From: Anthonomus grandis grandis
Lineage: Eukaryota > Arthropoda > Insecta > Coleoptera > Curculionidae
Direction of reading: 5' to 3'
NCBI RefSeq assembly: GCF_022605725.1
Contig: NC_065548.1
Coordinates: 2,141,644 to 2,205,643, forward strand
DNA: 64,000 nucleotides
A program made the position numbers and the translations under genes. The notes under the pieces were generated by a model. The model had not been told where the DNA came from, ran no database searches, and saw only the letters and a list, made by a program, of their open reading frames with translations. This document shows positions 1-12,063 of the stretch, one piece after another. Every line of letters begins with the position of its first letter. The first letter of the stretch is position 1.

Positions 1-2770
1 TTCTACCGCATCTCACCTCTCTAATATGCCTTGAATCATCTTGAAATGTTACTTTTCGTATGTAATTGAACCGATTAAAGACGTGAAACATAAATTCATT
101 ACAATCGTCAATGATTCCTGGGTCTCAGAAGGGTTTTCATGCCAAAAAGGGGGCCAAAAGTCCATTATTTGCCATTCTACCGCATCTCACCTCTCTAATA
201 TGCCTTGAATCATCTTGAAATGTTACTTTTCGTATGTAATTGAACCGATTAAAGACGTGAAACATAAATTCATTACAATCGTCAATGATTCCTGGGTCTC
301 AGAAGGGTTTTCATGCCAAAAAGGGGGTCAAAAGTCCATTATTTGCCATTCTACCGCATCTCACCTCTCTAATATGCCTTGAATCATCTTGAAATGTTAC
401 TTTTCGTATGTAATTGAACCGATTAAAGACGTGAACCATCAATTCATTACAATCGTCAATGATTCCTGGGTCTCAGAAGGGTTTTCATGCCAAAAAGGGG
501 GTCAAAAGTCCATTATTTGCCATTCTACCGCATCTCACCTCTCCAATATGCCTTGAATCATCTTGAAATGTTACTTTTCGTATGTAATTAAACCGATTAA
601 AGACGTGAAACATAAATTCACTGCGATCGTCAATGATTCTTGGGTCTCAGAAGGGTTTTCATGCCAAAAAGGGGGTCAAAAGTCCATTATTTGCCATTCT
701 ACCGCATCTCACCTCTCTAATATGCCTTGAATCATCTTGAAATGTTACTTTTCGTATGTAATTGAACCGATTAAAGACGTGAAACATAAATTCACTGCGA
801 TCGTCAATGATTCTTGGGTCTCAGAAGGGTTTTCATGCCAAAAAGTGGGTCAAAAGTCCATTATTTGCCATTCTACCGCATCTCACCTCTCTAATATGCC
901 TTGAATCATCTTGAAATGTTACTTTTCGTATGTAATTGAACCGATTAAAGACGTGAAACATAAATTCACTGCGATCGTCAATGATTCTTGGGTCTCAGAA
1001 GGGTTTTCATGCCAAAAAGGGGGTCAAAAGTCCATTATTTGCCATTCTACCGCATCTCACCTCTCTAATATGCCTTGAATCATCTTGAAATGTTACTTTT
1101 CGTATGTAATTGAACCGATTAAAGACGTGAAACATAAATTCATTACAATCGTCAATGATTCCTGGGTCTCAGAAGGGTTTTCATGCCAAAAAGGGGGTCA
1201 AAAGTCCATTATTTGCCATTCTACCGCATCTCACCTCTCTAATATGCCTTGAATCATCTTGAAATGTTACTTTTCGTATGTAATTGAACCGATTAAAGAC
1301 GTGAAACATAAATTCACTGCGATCGTCAATGATTCTTGGGTCTCAGAAGGGTTTTCATGCCAAAAAGGGGGTCAAAAGTCCATTATTTGCCATTCTACCG
1401 CATCTCACCTCTCTAATATGCCTTGAATCATCTTGAAATGTTACTTTTCGTATGTAGTTGAACCGATTAAAGACGTGAAACATAAATTCACTGCGATCGT
1501 CAATGATTCTTGGGTCTCAGAAGGGTTTTCATGCCAAAAAGGGGGTCAAAAGTCCATTATTTGCCATTCTACCGCATCTCACCTCTCTAATATGCCTTGA
1601 ATCATCTTGAAATGTTACTTTTCGTATTTAATTAAACCGATTAAAGACGTGAACCACTAATTCACTGCGATCGTCAATGATTCCTGGGTCTCAGAAGGGT
1701 TTTCATGCCAAAAAGGGGGCCAAAAGTCCATTATTTGCCATTCTACCGCATCTCACCTCTCTAATATGCCTTGAATCATCTTGAAATGTTACTTTTCGTA
1801 TTTAATTAAACCGATTAAAGACGCGAACCATCAATTCATTACGATCGTCTATGATTCCTGGGTCTCAGAAGGGTTTTCATGCCAAAAAGGGGGTCAAAAG
1901 TCCATTATTTGCCATTCTACCGCATCTCACCTCTCTAATATGCCTTGAATCATCTTGAAATGTCACTTTTCGTATTTAATTAAACCGATTAAAGACATGA
2001 ACCATCAATTCATTACGACCGTCAATGATTCCTGGGTCTCAGATGGGTTTTTATGCCAAAAAGTGGGTCAAAAGTCCATTATTTGGCATTCTACCGCATC
2101 TCACCTCTCTAATATGCCTTGAATCATCTTGAAATGTTATTTTTTGTATTTAATTAAACCGATTAAAGACGCGAACCATCAATTCATTACGATCGTCAAT
2201 GATTCCTGGATCTCAGAAGGGTTTTCATGCCAAAAAGGGGGTCAAAAGTCCATTATTTGCCATTCTACCGCATCTCACCTCTCTAATATGCCTTAAATCA
2301 TCTTGAAATGTTACTTTTCGTATGTAATTGAACTAATTAAAGACGTAACACATCAATTCATTACGATCGTCAATGATTCCTGGGTCTCAGAAGGGTTTTT
2401 ATGCCAAAAAGTGGGTCAAAAGTCCATTATTTGGCATTCTACCGCATCTCACCTCTCTAATATGCCTTGAATCATCTTGAAATGTTATTTTTCGTATTTA
2501 ATTAAACCGATTAAAGACGCGAACCATCAATTCATTACGATCGTCTATGATTCCTGGGTCTCAGAAGGGTTTTCATGCCAAAAAGGGGGTCAAAAGTCCA
2601 TTATTTGCCATTCTACCGCATCTCACCTCTCTAATATGCCTTGAATCATCTTGAAATGTTACTTTTCGTATTTAATTGAACTGATTAAAGACGTGAGCCA
2701 TTAATTCATTATGATCGTCAATGATTCCTGGATCTCAGATGGGTTTTCATGCCTAAAAGGAGGTCAAAAT
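1..2770. repeat. Satellite family A, array 1 (174-bp monomer)
   Basis: About 16 head-to-tail copies. The word ttctaccgcatctcacc recurs at 1, 175, 349 and 523, which fixes the period at 174 bp. Copies up to about 1600 differ by only a few bases; the last copies (1620-2770) carry many more substitutions, as expected at the decaying edge of an array. The array is cut by the left window boundary, so its true length is unknown. No frame stays open across monomers and it does not look coding. A second array of the same family lies at 34418-37831. Confidence 0.97.
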
Positions 2771-3984
2771 TCGCCTTACATCACTTTTTCTGTTGAGAGC
2801 CAAAAAGGAACAGAAGCAAGTTTACTTCCTTCCGTCCTTCTTTAGCACATAATTAGATTCGAACTGTAAAGAGGATGCAGCGACACGATAAACCTTTTCA
2901 CTCTTACACACACACACACACACACACGTAGAGGATGTCGTCGCATCCGAAAATGCAGCTTTTCATTTTCGTTTCGTTGATGCTGCTGATGCTGTTTCCG
3001 TTTTGCCATTCTTGTTTTAATTTAATTAACACCGGCATTACAGCTTGTCGGGCGTAATTACTTGCGTCGTTACGTGGGGAGGGTTCCCTCTAACCCACAC
3101 CCCCCCACCCTAAAAGGGGTGCGAGCCACCCTTCCTTGTGTCTACTATACGTGGTGCATGTACTACGTTGCACCACTGAACTTATAATTGAATTGCCATG
3201 AATTAATTACATTAATAACGTACTTAGAATGTGAGTGCGTATAATGGCGTCTACTTATATATTATATATGAAGTGCATGAGAGATTATTATAACGTGATA
3301 AGGTGATGGAGGATATAGTCTGGATTGGATATTGGTTTTTCCAGAAGTACGCTATTCGGATCGGGAAGTTCCACTAATGGCGGCAACCGTATTTATTTAC
3401 GCCCGAAGAAACTTCCGATAAGCGAAAGAGCGGAGGGAGTTTCACACGCTCGCGAATATTCACGGATTCAAAGAGTGTCTGCAGGTTCGTTAAGCATAAG
3501 AAGAGTTTCCTTTTGATGTCGGGTAATTAAGGAAGGTGCCGACGTTTTGCAGTTGATGGCGAGGCAGCGAAAGGGCAAATATAGGAACGTTGCTGCCCTA
3601 TATATATATATATCACGTGGCGAAAAAGGGAAAATCTTCGCTTGATGTGGTTTTTAGTTTGGGAGTTTGTGGGAGTGTAACTTGCGACGATAGTTCAGGT
3701 TTCTTTTTTTTTATTGAAGGTAAAAACACAAAATCTACAGCATTACTTCTGTAAAAGTGTATGATCAGCATCTTTGGAATAATGCATGAATTTTTCGAGA
3801 TAGTTCAGGTGTTAAAAAGTGATGTATAGATTAAAAGTTCAATATTTGTTCGTATAAGATCTTCTTGAACAACCAATGAGTTTTTTTAATTTGTTTGAGA
3901 CACAGGTGTATGTGAGATAAGAGCCATCGTATAATATGAATACCGTTGTTCAAAAAAAAAAATCTTTCAGGCAGTTAACGTTAG
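2771..3984. other. Non-repetitive intronic DNA with short microsatellites
   Basis: This is the stretch between arrays A and E. It holds an (AC)n tract at 2906-2927, a C-rich patch near 3100-3115 and a (TA)n tract near 3600. A 63-codon open frame at 3325-3516 has no recognisable domain and I do not call it a gene. Confidence 0.6.
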
Positions 3985-6195
3985 TTTTTCCTTTTTCGGA
4001 AAAAACCTCAAAAGACATTTTTTAAGAAAATTTAATTTCCTTTCATCTCATATGCATTACGATTAAAAATACTTTTTAATACTGATGAAACAAGGCAAAC
4101 GACACTGCTAAGCAAAAAAATCTAGAGGTACCTATGCTTTTAGTTTTTCCTAATTTACTTAAAAACTATGAAATTTCCAATAAATACTTATAAGACATTT
4201 CTTAAAAACAATTCAATTCCCTATAATCTGATATGCATTACAACTAGAAAGAATGCAAATAATATTATATGCAAAAGAACTAGGGGTACGTATTGGTTCA
4301 GTTTTTCCTAGTTTACTCGAAAACTATGCATTTTCAGAAAAAACATCAAAAAACATTTTTTTAAGGAAATTTAATTTCCTTTCATCTGATACGCATTACA
4401 ATTAAAAATACTTTTTAATACTGATGAAACAAGGCAAACGACACTGCTAAGCAAAAAAAAAAACTAGAGGTACCTATGCTCTTAGTTTTTTCAAATTTAC
4501 TTAAAAACTATGAAATTTCCAATAAATACTTATAAGACATTTCTTAAAAAGAATTCAATTCCCTATAATTTGATATCCATTACAACTAGAGAGAAGGCAA
4601 ATAATATTTTATGCAAAAGAACTAGGGGTACGTATTGGTTTAGTTTTTTTCAATTTACTCAAAAACTATGCATTTTCATAAAAAACTTCAAAAAACATTT
4701 TCTTAAGGAAATTTAATTTCCTTTCATCTGATACGCATTACAATTAAAAATACTTTTTAATACTGATGAAACAAGGTAAACGACACTGCTAAGCAAAAAA
4801 ACTAGAGGTACCTATGCTCTTAGTTTTTCCTAATTTACTCAAAAACTATGACATCTCCAACAAATACTTATAAGACATTTCTTAAAAAGAATTCAATTCC
4901 CTATAATTTGATATGCATTACAACTAAAAAAAAGGCGCAAATTACATTTTATGCAAAAGAACTAGGGGTACGTATTGGTTTAGTTTTTTTCAGTTTACTC
5001 AAAAACTATGCATTTTCATAAAAAACTTCAAAAAACATTTTCTTAAGGAAATTTAATTTCCTTTCATCTAATACGAATTACAATTAAAAATACTTTTTAA
5101 TACTGATGAAACAAGGCAAACGACACTGCTAAGCAAAAAAACTAGAGGTACCTATGCTCTTATTTTTTCTTAATTTACTCAAAAACTATGACATCTCCAA
5201 CAAATACTTATAAGACATTTCTTAAAAAGAATTCAATTCCCTATAATTTGATATGCATTACAATTAGAAAGAAGGCGCAAATTACATTTTATGCAAAAGA
5301 ACTAGGGGTACGTATTGGTTCAGTTTTTCCTAATTTACTCGAAAACTATGCATTTTCAGAAAAAACTTCAAAAAACATTTTCTTAAGGAAATTGAATTTC
5401 CTTTTATCTGATATGCACTACAATAAAAAATATTTTGTAATACTAATGAAAACAAAGCAAATGACACTGCTAAGCAAAAAAAAACTAGAGGTACCTATGC
5501 ATTTAGTTTTTCCTAATTTACTCAAAAACTATGAAATTTCCAATAAATACTTATAAGACATTTCTTCAAAAGAATTCAATTCCCTATAATTTGATATGCA
5601 TTACAACTAAAAAGAAGGCAAATAATATTTTATGCAAAAGAACTAGGGGTACGTATTGGTTTAGTTTTTCTTAATTTACACAAAAACTATGAAATTTCCA
5701 ATAAATACTTATAAGACATTTCTTAAAAAGAATTCAATTCCCTATAATTTGATATGCGTTACAACTAGAAAGAAGACAAATAATATTTTATGCAAAAGAA
5801 CTAGGGGTACGTATTGGTTTAGTTTTTCCTAATTTACTCAAAAACTATGACATTTCTAATAAATACTTATAAGAAATTTCTTAAAAAGAATTCAATTTCC
5901 TATAAATTGATGTGCATTACAACTAGAAAGAAAGCAAATAATATTTTATGCAAAAGAACTAGGGGTACGTATTGGTTCAGTTTTTTTCAATTTACTTAAA
6001 AACTATGCATTTTCAGAAAAAACTTCAAAAAACATTTTCTTAAGGAAATTTAATTTCCTTTTATCTGATATGCACTACAATGATAAATATTTTGTAATAC
6101 TAGTGAAAACAAGGCAAATGACACTGCTAAGCAAAAACTAGAGGTATTCATGGCCCTAGTTTTTCCCCTCAAAAACTATGACCACCACAACCACT
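3985..6195. repeat. Satellite family E (about 340-bp dimeric repeat)
   Basis: The word ggtacctatgc recurs at about 4127, 4469, 4807, 5147 and 5490, a period near 340 bp. Each unit has two diverged halves: one begins near aaaaactatgaaatttcc, the other near actaggggtacgtattgg, about 157 and 183 bp long. From 5530 to 5990 only one half type is repeated at about 159 bp, so the dimer order breaks down at the right edge. Open frames at 4510-4716 and 5188-5556 are by-products of the repeat and contain no known domain. Confidence 0.93.
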
Positions 6196-6910
6196 TTCAT
6201 AAAAAAAAACCCAAGAAAACCTTCATGAAGGATTCTCAATCTTCCATGTTGTTTTCACAAGTATCTGATAAATGTTGGTTTACTTCCAGGCATTTGAATT
6301 AAGTTTTTCCCTCTTCTATGTTCATAAGAGTCTTTTTTAATGTCTTTTTTAGGAACTGACTAAATATTTATTTTCTTCCAGGCAAGTAAAGTCAGTTCTT
6401 GCCTCTTTCGGTTCTTGGAAGTCCTTTTTGTAATTTTTCTGAGTGACTGACCCAATTTTGACATTCACTTCCAGGCGTTTTTGCAATATGTAGTGCGAGG
6501 GGTAAATATCTGGGGATTTATGGTGTACACTCTAAAGGATTTACGGGATTTATTAAGGAATTATAAAAATGTTTGGGGATTTATCGCGATTTTTGAGGAT
6601 TTACGGGGATTTATGTCGCATCAAGACAATTCATATTTTCTGCTGGTGTTTTAGGATTTTTGTTTTTCTTTATATTTGGCAAGTTTTTATGGTTTTATAA
6701 CAGTGAATTGAAAAAAAGATTATTATTTATGTAAAGTGTAAAGAAAATTATCTCCATCTTTAGATGTCCAGATCATACCAACTCACCAAGCCAACTGTTG
6801 ACCTGGTTGTTTGACTTATTTGTAAAAAAATCAAGCCAGTCAAAATATCGGAATGCATATAATGACTACTTCTCGTTAATAAGTACTTCTCGTTATATTT
6901 ATTTTATGTA
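6196..6910. other. Intronic DNA with TTCCAGGCA motifs and a GGGATTTA cluster
   Basis: The first part carries ttccaggca-like words near 6283, 6377 and 6469, roughly 93 bp apart. From 6512 to 6616 the words ggggattta or ggattta occur about six times in the same orientation. A similar cluster lies at 13079-13140, on the far side of the transposon island. No gene is seen. Confidence 0.6.
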
Positions 6911-8201
6911 GGTGGACGGTTACTTTATGAAACGCTTTACGAAAATATGAGACGCAGTTTACCATCCATAAGCTGTTTAAATAAATTTATTGCCAAAAAT
7001 ATAGAGGAAGGATTTTTTGACTATGATGGCATTTGTACGTTTATGAAGCAAAGAAATTTACCTAACGTTTTATGGATCAGCGAGGATGCAACTAGAGTAA
7101 TCAGCAAAATTGAATATGATTCGAGGACTAATAAGTTGGTTGGTTTTACTTTGCCATTGGTAAATGGAATACCTGCAAGAGACTCGGTTTTAGCAACATC
7201 CGCAAAAGCAATACAGGACCACTTTAAAAACGCCACCAGGTCAAATTATGCATATGTAATTATGGCTTAACCCACATCACAGAACGTGCCAGGATACTGT
7301 CCTGCAGTGTTTGGCACAGATAATAGATTTACAGCAGTCGATGTTACAAAAAGATGGCAGCATATAAAATTAAATTTTAAAGAGCGAGCTGTTATTGTAT
7401 TGGGTTTTGGCTCAGATGGGGATACACGTCTTTTAAAGGCAATGAGACAAAGCGCTAAATTGTGCTGTACCGAAGTCCTGCTACGATCCAAATGGAGGTA
7501 GTTTCAAGCAAATTATAGTACAGAAGATGGTACTTCTTATATTCAAGACACGGTACATATAGCAACCAAGTTACGGACTAGACTGCTTAACCCTAAAATC
7601 AAGTTAAAGTTCGGTAATGTTTATGCAAGTTCTAAACAATTGGAGCAATTAATTGCAGAGCACTCCCAAGACAAGCACCTGTTGACATTCTGATTTAAAA
7701 TTAGAAGATAAAATGAATTTTAAAGCAGCAGAGAAAATATGTTCAAATAACGTTATTAGCTTATTAGAGCAAGATTCAGAGAATTCAGGTACTGTTGCCT
7801 ATTTGAAATTGATGCGCTTAGCTACGAGTTCGTTTTTAGATCACAAAATGGATGTCAGAAGTAGAATCTATTCAATTTGGTACTGCGTTTTCTTTCTTAG
7901 AATTTGGCGTCAGTGGCTTGTAAAAAACAAATACAAAATTGGAGAACATTTTATCTCATTAAACTGCTATGCTTGTATAGAATTAAATGCCCACTCACTG
8001 ATTAATATTATAATAAACATCCGTGAAAATCCACTTTTGTCAAGCGACATGGTCCTAACAGTACTTTTTGGAAGCCAGAATTGTGAACAAACTTTCAGGA
8101 CTACCAGGTCTATGACCTCCACATATTCTACAGTGGTTAATTTCAGTGTTAAAGATATTTTGGGGCGTTTAGATAGAATCAAGACAGTAAATTATATTAT
8201 A

Positions 8202-9766
8202 CAGTGGCGGCCAGCTAATTAAAAACGACACAAAATTTAATTTTTTTGGAAAACCATTTTATGCAGTTTTACGAATGATATTTATTTATAAGGGTTAGAC
8301 ATATTAAACACATTCTACCATAAATTAATAGTAATCTATTCAAAAATCTAGGGAAAAAAAAAGGTTTACAAAATTAATGGACAACAAATTAAAAACGAAT
8401 TCAATATTTTAATTTTACACCAAAAAAAATCAGTATTTGGTAGGATATCCTTTAGCTTCTTTTATTGCTAGACATCTTCTTTGCATAGATTCTATTAAAG
8501 TTTGACAGCGAGTAATTGGGATGGAATACCAAGCTTCTTGAACACCTTTCACTAGTTCGTCCATGTTTTTAAATTGCTTTGGCTGAATTATTCTTTTAAG
8601 ATCATTCCACAGATTCTCTATCGGGTTGAGGTTTGGACTACACGAGGGCCATTCAATTACATCAACGACGTTTTGTTCAAACCACCTTTTTACTGAACGT
8701 GCTGTATGCTTGAGGTCATTATCCTGTTGAAATTTCCAGGTAATAGGTAATTTTTCTTTTGCATATGGAAGCATCACATTTTCTAATATAGATTTGTATT
8801 TCTCCTGATCCATAATTCCATCTATTTTATAAATTGGTTCAACTCCATACCATGACATGCAGCCCCACATCATGATTGAACCACCTCCATGTTTAACAGT
8901 TAATTTTGTGAATCTTGGATTTAATTCCTCACCAGGTGGTCTTCGTACGTAAGTACGACCATCCGATCCGATGCGATTAAGTTTTGTTTCATCCGACCAA
9001 AGTATATTTTTCCATTGGGTAAGGGTCCAACTCAAATGATCGCGTGCGAACTGCAATCGGAGTTTACGATTCTTCTTTGAGACAAGTGGCTTCTTTCGGG
9101 AAACTCTTCCAAATAGTTGAAACTCATTAAGTCGGCGGCGAATTGTTCTTACTGATGGCTTCGGATCGTTTTGTGCATACATTTCACGTCTGATATCTAC
9201 TGCTGTTAAATGGGGCGACTTTTTTGCTAAACGTACCCTAATTTTATCCTCTCTTGCGGTTGTTATTCTAGGCCTTTTCTTCCTAGGTACATTTCTAACC
9301 GTGCCATGAGTTTTATAATGTTTAATAGCATTATGAACCATAAATTTGGAACATTTTAGCATTGCTGCAACTTTACTGTATGAATGCCCTTCTTGAATCA
9401 AATTTAAAATTACTTGTCTTTTTTCAGGGTCACAACTCTTTTTTTTACCCATAACGTTTGTTTTATATTGACCTTGTATTACTTAAGTGAGACACCAACT
9501 AAATGATAAATAAATGCTACACATTCATATTCGACAAAAATTGATAAAAAAAAAACAAAAGATGAATCGTTTTTATTTAGCTGTCAAAGGTATTTCTAAA
9601 TTGTTAAAATATCAGATTCCAAACCTGTTTCAAATCCAAATATTTATGCATGTGCAAGCTTAACATGAAGTAATAAAAACATTTATGTGCAAAAAGAAAA
9701 TATACCGTATGATTTTAGCATAAAATATAAAAAATTGTATCGTTTTTAATTTGCTGGCCGCCACTG
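8202..9766 (-). mobile_element. Complete Tc1/mariner-superfamily transposon (1565 bp)
   Basis: The ends are near-perfect terminal inverted repeats: about 31 bp starting cagtggcggccagc, with two mismatches between ends. The element is flanked by TA target duplications at 8200-8201 and 9767-9768. It carries one uninterrupted transposase frame on the minus strand (8430-9452). Length, TIRs and TA target all fit the Tc1 group. An intact frame and near-identical TIRs suggest a fairly recent insertion. It lies inside the decayed gene at 6911-10050. Confidence 0.95.
8430..9452 (-). CDS. Tc1-family DD34E transposase, intact
   Basis: This 340-residue protein, starting at ATG 9452, would bind the element's TIRs and cut and rejoin DNA in the nucleus during cut-and-paste transposition. 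Residues 1 to about 115 form the paired-like DNA-binding region with two helix-turn-helix segments, joined by a basic linker (PRKKRPRITT, near 56-65) like the GRPR-type AT-hook of the family. The catalytic core has Asp154 in WSDETKLN, Asp244 in FQQDNDLKHTA and Glu279 in SPNLNPIENLW. There are 34 residues between the second Asp and the Glu, the classic Tc1 spacing. The glycine-rich GGGSIMMWGCMSW block is at about 189-201. The length is normal for the family and no stop or frameshift is present, so the enzyme could be functional. Whether it is expressed inside a host intron cannot be seen. Confidence 0.95.
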   Translation of the reverse strand: MGKKKSCDPEKRQVILNLIQEGHSYSKVAAMLKCSKFMVHNAIKHYKTHGTVRNVPRKKRPRITTAREDKIRVRLAKKSPHLTAVDIRREMYAQNDPKPSVRTIRRRLNEFQLFGRVSRKKPLVSKKNRKLRLQFARDHLSWTLTQWKNILWSDETKLNRIGSDGRTYVRRPPGEELNPRFTKLTVKHGGGSIMMWGCMSWYGVEPIYKIDGIMDQEKYKSILENVMLPYAKEKLPITWKFQQDNDLKHTARSVKRWFEQNVVDVIEWPSCSPNLNPIENLWNDLKRIIQPKQFKNMDELVKGVQEAWYSIPITRCQTLIESMQRRCLAIKEAKGYPTKY

Positions 9767-10050
9767 TACATGATCTCAAAGATGTCATTGTATTTCCAAG
9801 GGAACAGAAACATCAAGAGAAAATTAATATTGTCACCGAGAGTGAAACAAATTTGCTAGGAGTTACAGATCTAAAAAACTTTACAGATAATATGTTAGCT
9901 GATGCAGTAGATCGTGCAATGCAAGACGCTCTAATATGTGCGCAAGAACTGGGCATTTCTGTCGAAGAAAATAATTTGTATTATTCCGCAATGAGCTTGG
10001 AAACGACAATTCGATTATTTTTTAGTAAAAAAGAGCAGGCTCCAACTTAA

Positions 10051-11162
10051 ATTTAGCAATTTATTTCAGTTCTCTAGCATTTATAGTTACTTCACAATTA
10101 ATTTTCAAAGTTCGAATAAATACGCCATGTTTAATTTTTTCCTTGTACCAGCGCGGCCGGGATGATACGTCACAGGCGCCCAATTAGTGGACGCGACGAC
10201 CGACGCTAGAATTCTAGCATGTCGTCCGCGCACGCTGCTTTGCTTTGGTAATAATATTATGCATGTTTTTGCTGTTGTTTGTGTTTTTCAAAATGTCTGC
10301 TACACATACCTGCTATATATATTGTATTGTATTTTAATAAGTTCATATGTACATATCTTCTATGTCGAAAAACGCCTTAGACAAGGCAAGGAAAATGGTT
10401 GGACCGGTATTAGCCTATATTTACAATGTTAACGAAGTGAGCCGAATTTTTCTCGCATTATGGTGACACGCTTACCTGTTTTTGAGTGTATTTTAAGAGA
10501 TTCTTGGTTTTTTTTAAGTAAAATGTTTGGTTAAATCTATACTTTTTGGATATTACATCAAAGTGGGATGTTCAGTGTTTTCATTTAAATTTCGTAGGAA
10601 AAATAATTGCCAGATGACATTTTTGCAGATTTGGTGGCAAGCAGCTCGTTTCAGGTGCGTGATTACAGGTCCACTCATTTTCCTAACAAAAATGCTTAGT
10701 TTTTGAAAAACAGGGTGTCAAAGTAAAAGTTTATTTTTATTTATTTTTGAATAGAATTTATAGTTTTAAAATATTTACGTTTATATAATGGGTAAGTTGT
10801 CTGACTGACCACGAACAAATCCCTGCTCCATTGTAATTAATCAACAAGCAAAATACGTCAATAATAAAAGTTAAAAGTCAAAATGTCAACAAACAAAACC
10901 ACCCTGTCAAAATAACGCCTGGGCACTAGGCTGTGGCTGGCTGACTAGCGAGTGCTCTATAATACACCGTCGCGTCGCGTCGGCGTCTATGACGTAGTGC
11001 GTAATTGGGACGGAATCTCGGGAGGTATAAAAAACCCCAGACTAGCAGCCTTATAACTTTGCAAATACTCACCCTAACAACTTGAAATAAACGTTATTGT
11101 TCTTATAAACATATGTTGTAATTATTTTTGGGAAAATATATATATATTTTTTTTAATTTTCC
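10051..11162. other. Intronic DNA with GC-rich palindromic patches
   Basis: This is mostly AT-rich, with two GC-rich patches: 10150-10235 and 10920-11040. The first is an imperfect palindrome centred on gctagaattctagc (10205-10218), which is itself perfect. The second contains repeated cgtcgcg words. Both carry acgtca/tgacgt-like words and a cccaatta or taattggga word in opposite orientation, so they may be worn ends of one element. No coding region is supported. Confidence 0.45.
11026..11100 (+). promoter_or_regulatory. Possible TATA-containing promoter
   Basis: A TATA-box-like tataaaaaa (11026-11034) follows a GC-rich patch with tgacgtag. An AATAAA polyadenylation-like word occurs near 11086. 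This order also occurs in short LTRs, but I found no matching second copy or TG...CA ends. It lies just upstream of the decayed gene starting at 11163 and could have driven it. Confidence 0.25.
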
Positions 11163-11892
11163 AAGCCCATTCCACCAATAACAGACATTGTAAAAGATGG
11201 AAGTTCAGACGATGAGGAGGATAGGCAGATATATGATAATATAATTGACATTAAAGATGATAATTCATGCAATGTTTCACTCGAGATTTCACCTAATAAG
11301 CTTTAACACTACAATTTTACTTCTCTACCAGTAGAAACTGAAGATTTTAATGGCGATGATTTAAACAATCCAAATAGCCAGTTATTTAAGGATTTATGCG
11401 ATATATCTCGTATTGGAGTTATGGATAACCTTATTTTGAGAAATTATGATCAAAAATTAATGGATGAAAAGATTGAAGAGGGTCCATATATCAGAGTCAC
11501 TATTGCTGATAAATCAAAAATTATCAGAAAGTCATCGCTCTGTTGGTTGCTGGAGGAAAGGACCAAAAAAGAAGGAAGGAAAAAAAATATTTTATCAAAA
11601 TCTCCATCAAAATATAAAGAAAAATACAAAAAGAGAAGTGAGACAGATAGCTCAGATAGTTCGGAAGATACCTCGATCATAAAATACGATATACAGTCCT
11701 GATACAGAATCTGTAATTTTTTTATCCGTAATTTTAACTTCAGTAGAGATTGATAAATTTTATGCAGTATATTACGACGAAGGTTGGTATGTTGGAAAAA
11801 TATTAAGAAATATTGATGGCAATGCCGATAATTCCATGGTAGAAATGACATTTTTAAGACAAATCAAACGAAAACGATATGAGTTTAAATGA
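11163..11892 (+). pseudogene. Decayed transposon-associated gene with YYDEGWYVGK motif
   Basis: No named family is assigned. In one frame from 11163 an acidic stretch (DGSSDDEEDRQ) runs to a TAA at 11304-11306. The same frame then reads on through ATG 11421 with EGPYIRVTIADKSKIIRKSS and SSLCWLLEE, followed by a Lys/Ser-rich tail that ends near 11702. After a frameshift the end is readable at 11743-11889: FYAVYYDEGWYVGKI, then VEMTFLRQIKRKRYEFK, closed by a TGA where similar proteins usually continue with Trp-Pro. The IRKSSLCWLL and YYDExWYVGK blocks occur, to my recollection, in many uncharacterised insect and other animal proteins linked to transposons. At least one nonsense codon and one frameshift make it a relic. 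It faces the PIF relic at 12064-12375 convergently and could belong to the same element. Confidence 0.5.
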
Positions 11893-12063
11893 CCTGGGAA
11901 ACAAGACATATCCTCACCGTTCACCATTTTTTTTAATTTCATACATCATCCTGTCTTTTGCATCTACTACTTGACCAATAAAATATGATGTACTTTTTTA
12001 CCAAAACACGGTAGTTAAAAATCCTTTTTTCATAATTCCAACTCCATTTTTTTCGAAAGGCTT

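Larger units (their letters stand above)
6911..10050 (+). pseudogene. Decayed transposase-like gene, interrupted by a Tc1 element
   Basis: I do not recognise a named family. Similar uncharacterised, transposon-like proteins are, to my recollection, common in invertebrate genomes, and the family is probably mobile. The readable exon begins after a splice-acceptor-like tag at 6909-6911, followed by an open frame entered just upstream of the ATG at 6947. It contains WISEDATRVISKIEYD, then AVFGTDNRFTAVDV and VLGFGSDGDTRLLKAMR, and near the end QNCEQTFRTTRSM and TVVNFSVKDI. Damage seen: a TAA at 7268-7270 (probably once CAA), a TAG at 7499-7501, a frameshift near 7690 from frame 2 to frame 3, and a Tc1 transposon inserted at the TA dinucleotide at 8200-8201. 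Removing that element and one TA rejoins 8201 to 9769 in frame, and the tail then runs to a TAA near 10050. Because the element splits an otherwise readable frame, the gene may have been intact more recently than its other lesions suggest, or the lesions came first; the order cannot be read from one copy. An upstream exon is not seen. Confidence 0.65.

Noticed and set aside
1..2770. CRISPR-like array
   Set aside because: The whole 174-bp unit is repeated without unique spacers, and the DNA is clearly eukaryotic.
4510..5556. Frames of 68 and 122 codons as proteins
   Set aside because: They lie wholly within satellite E and repeat with it.
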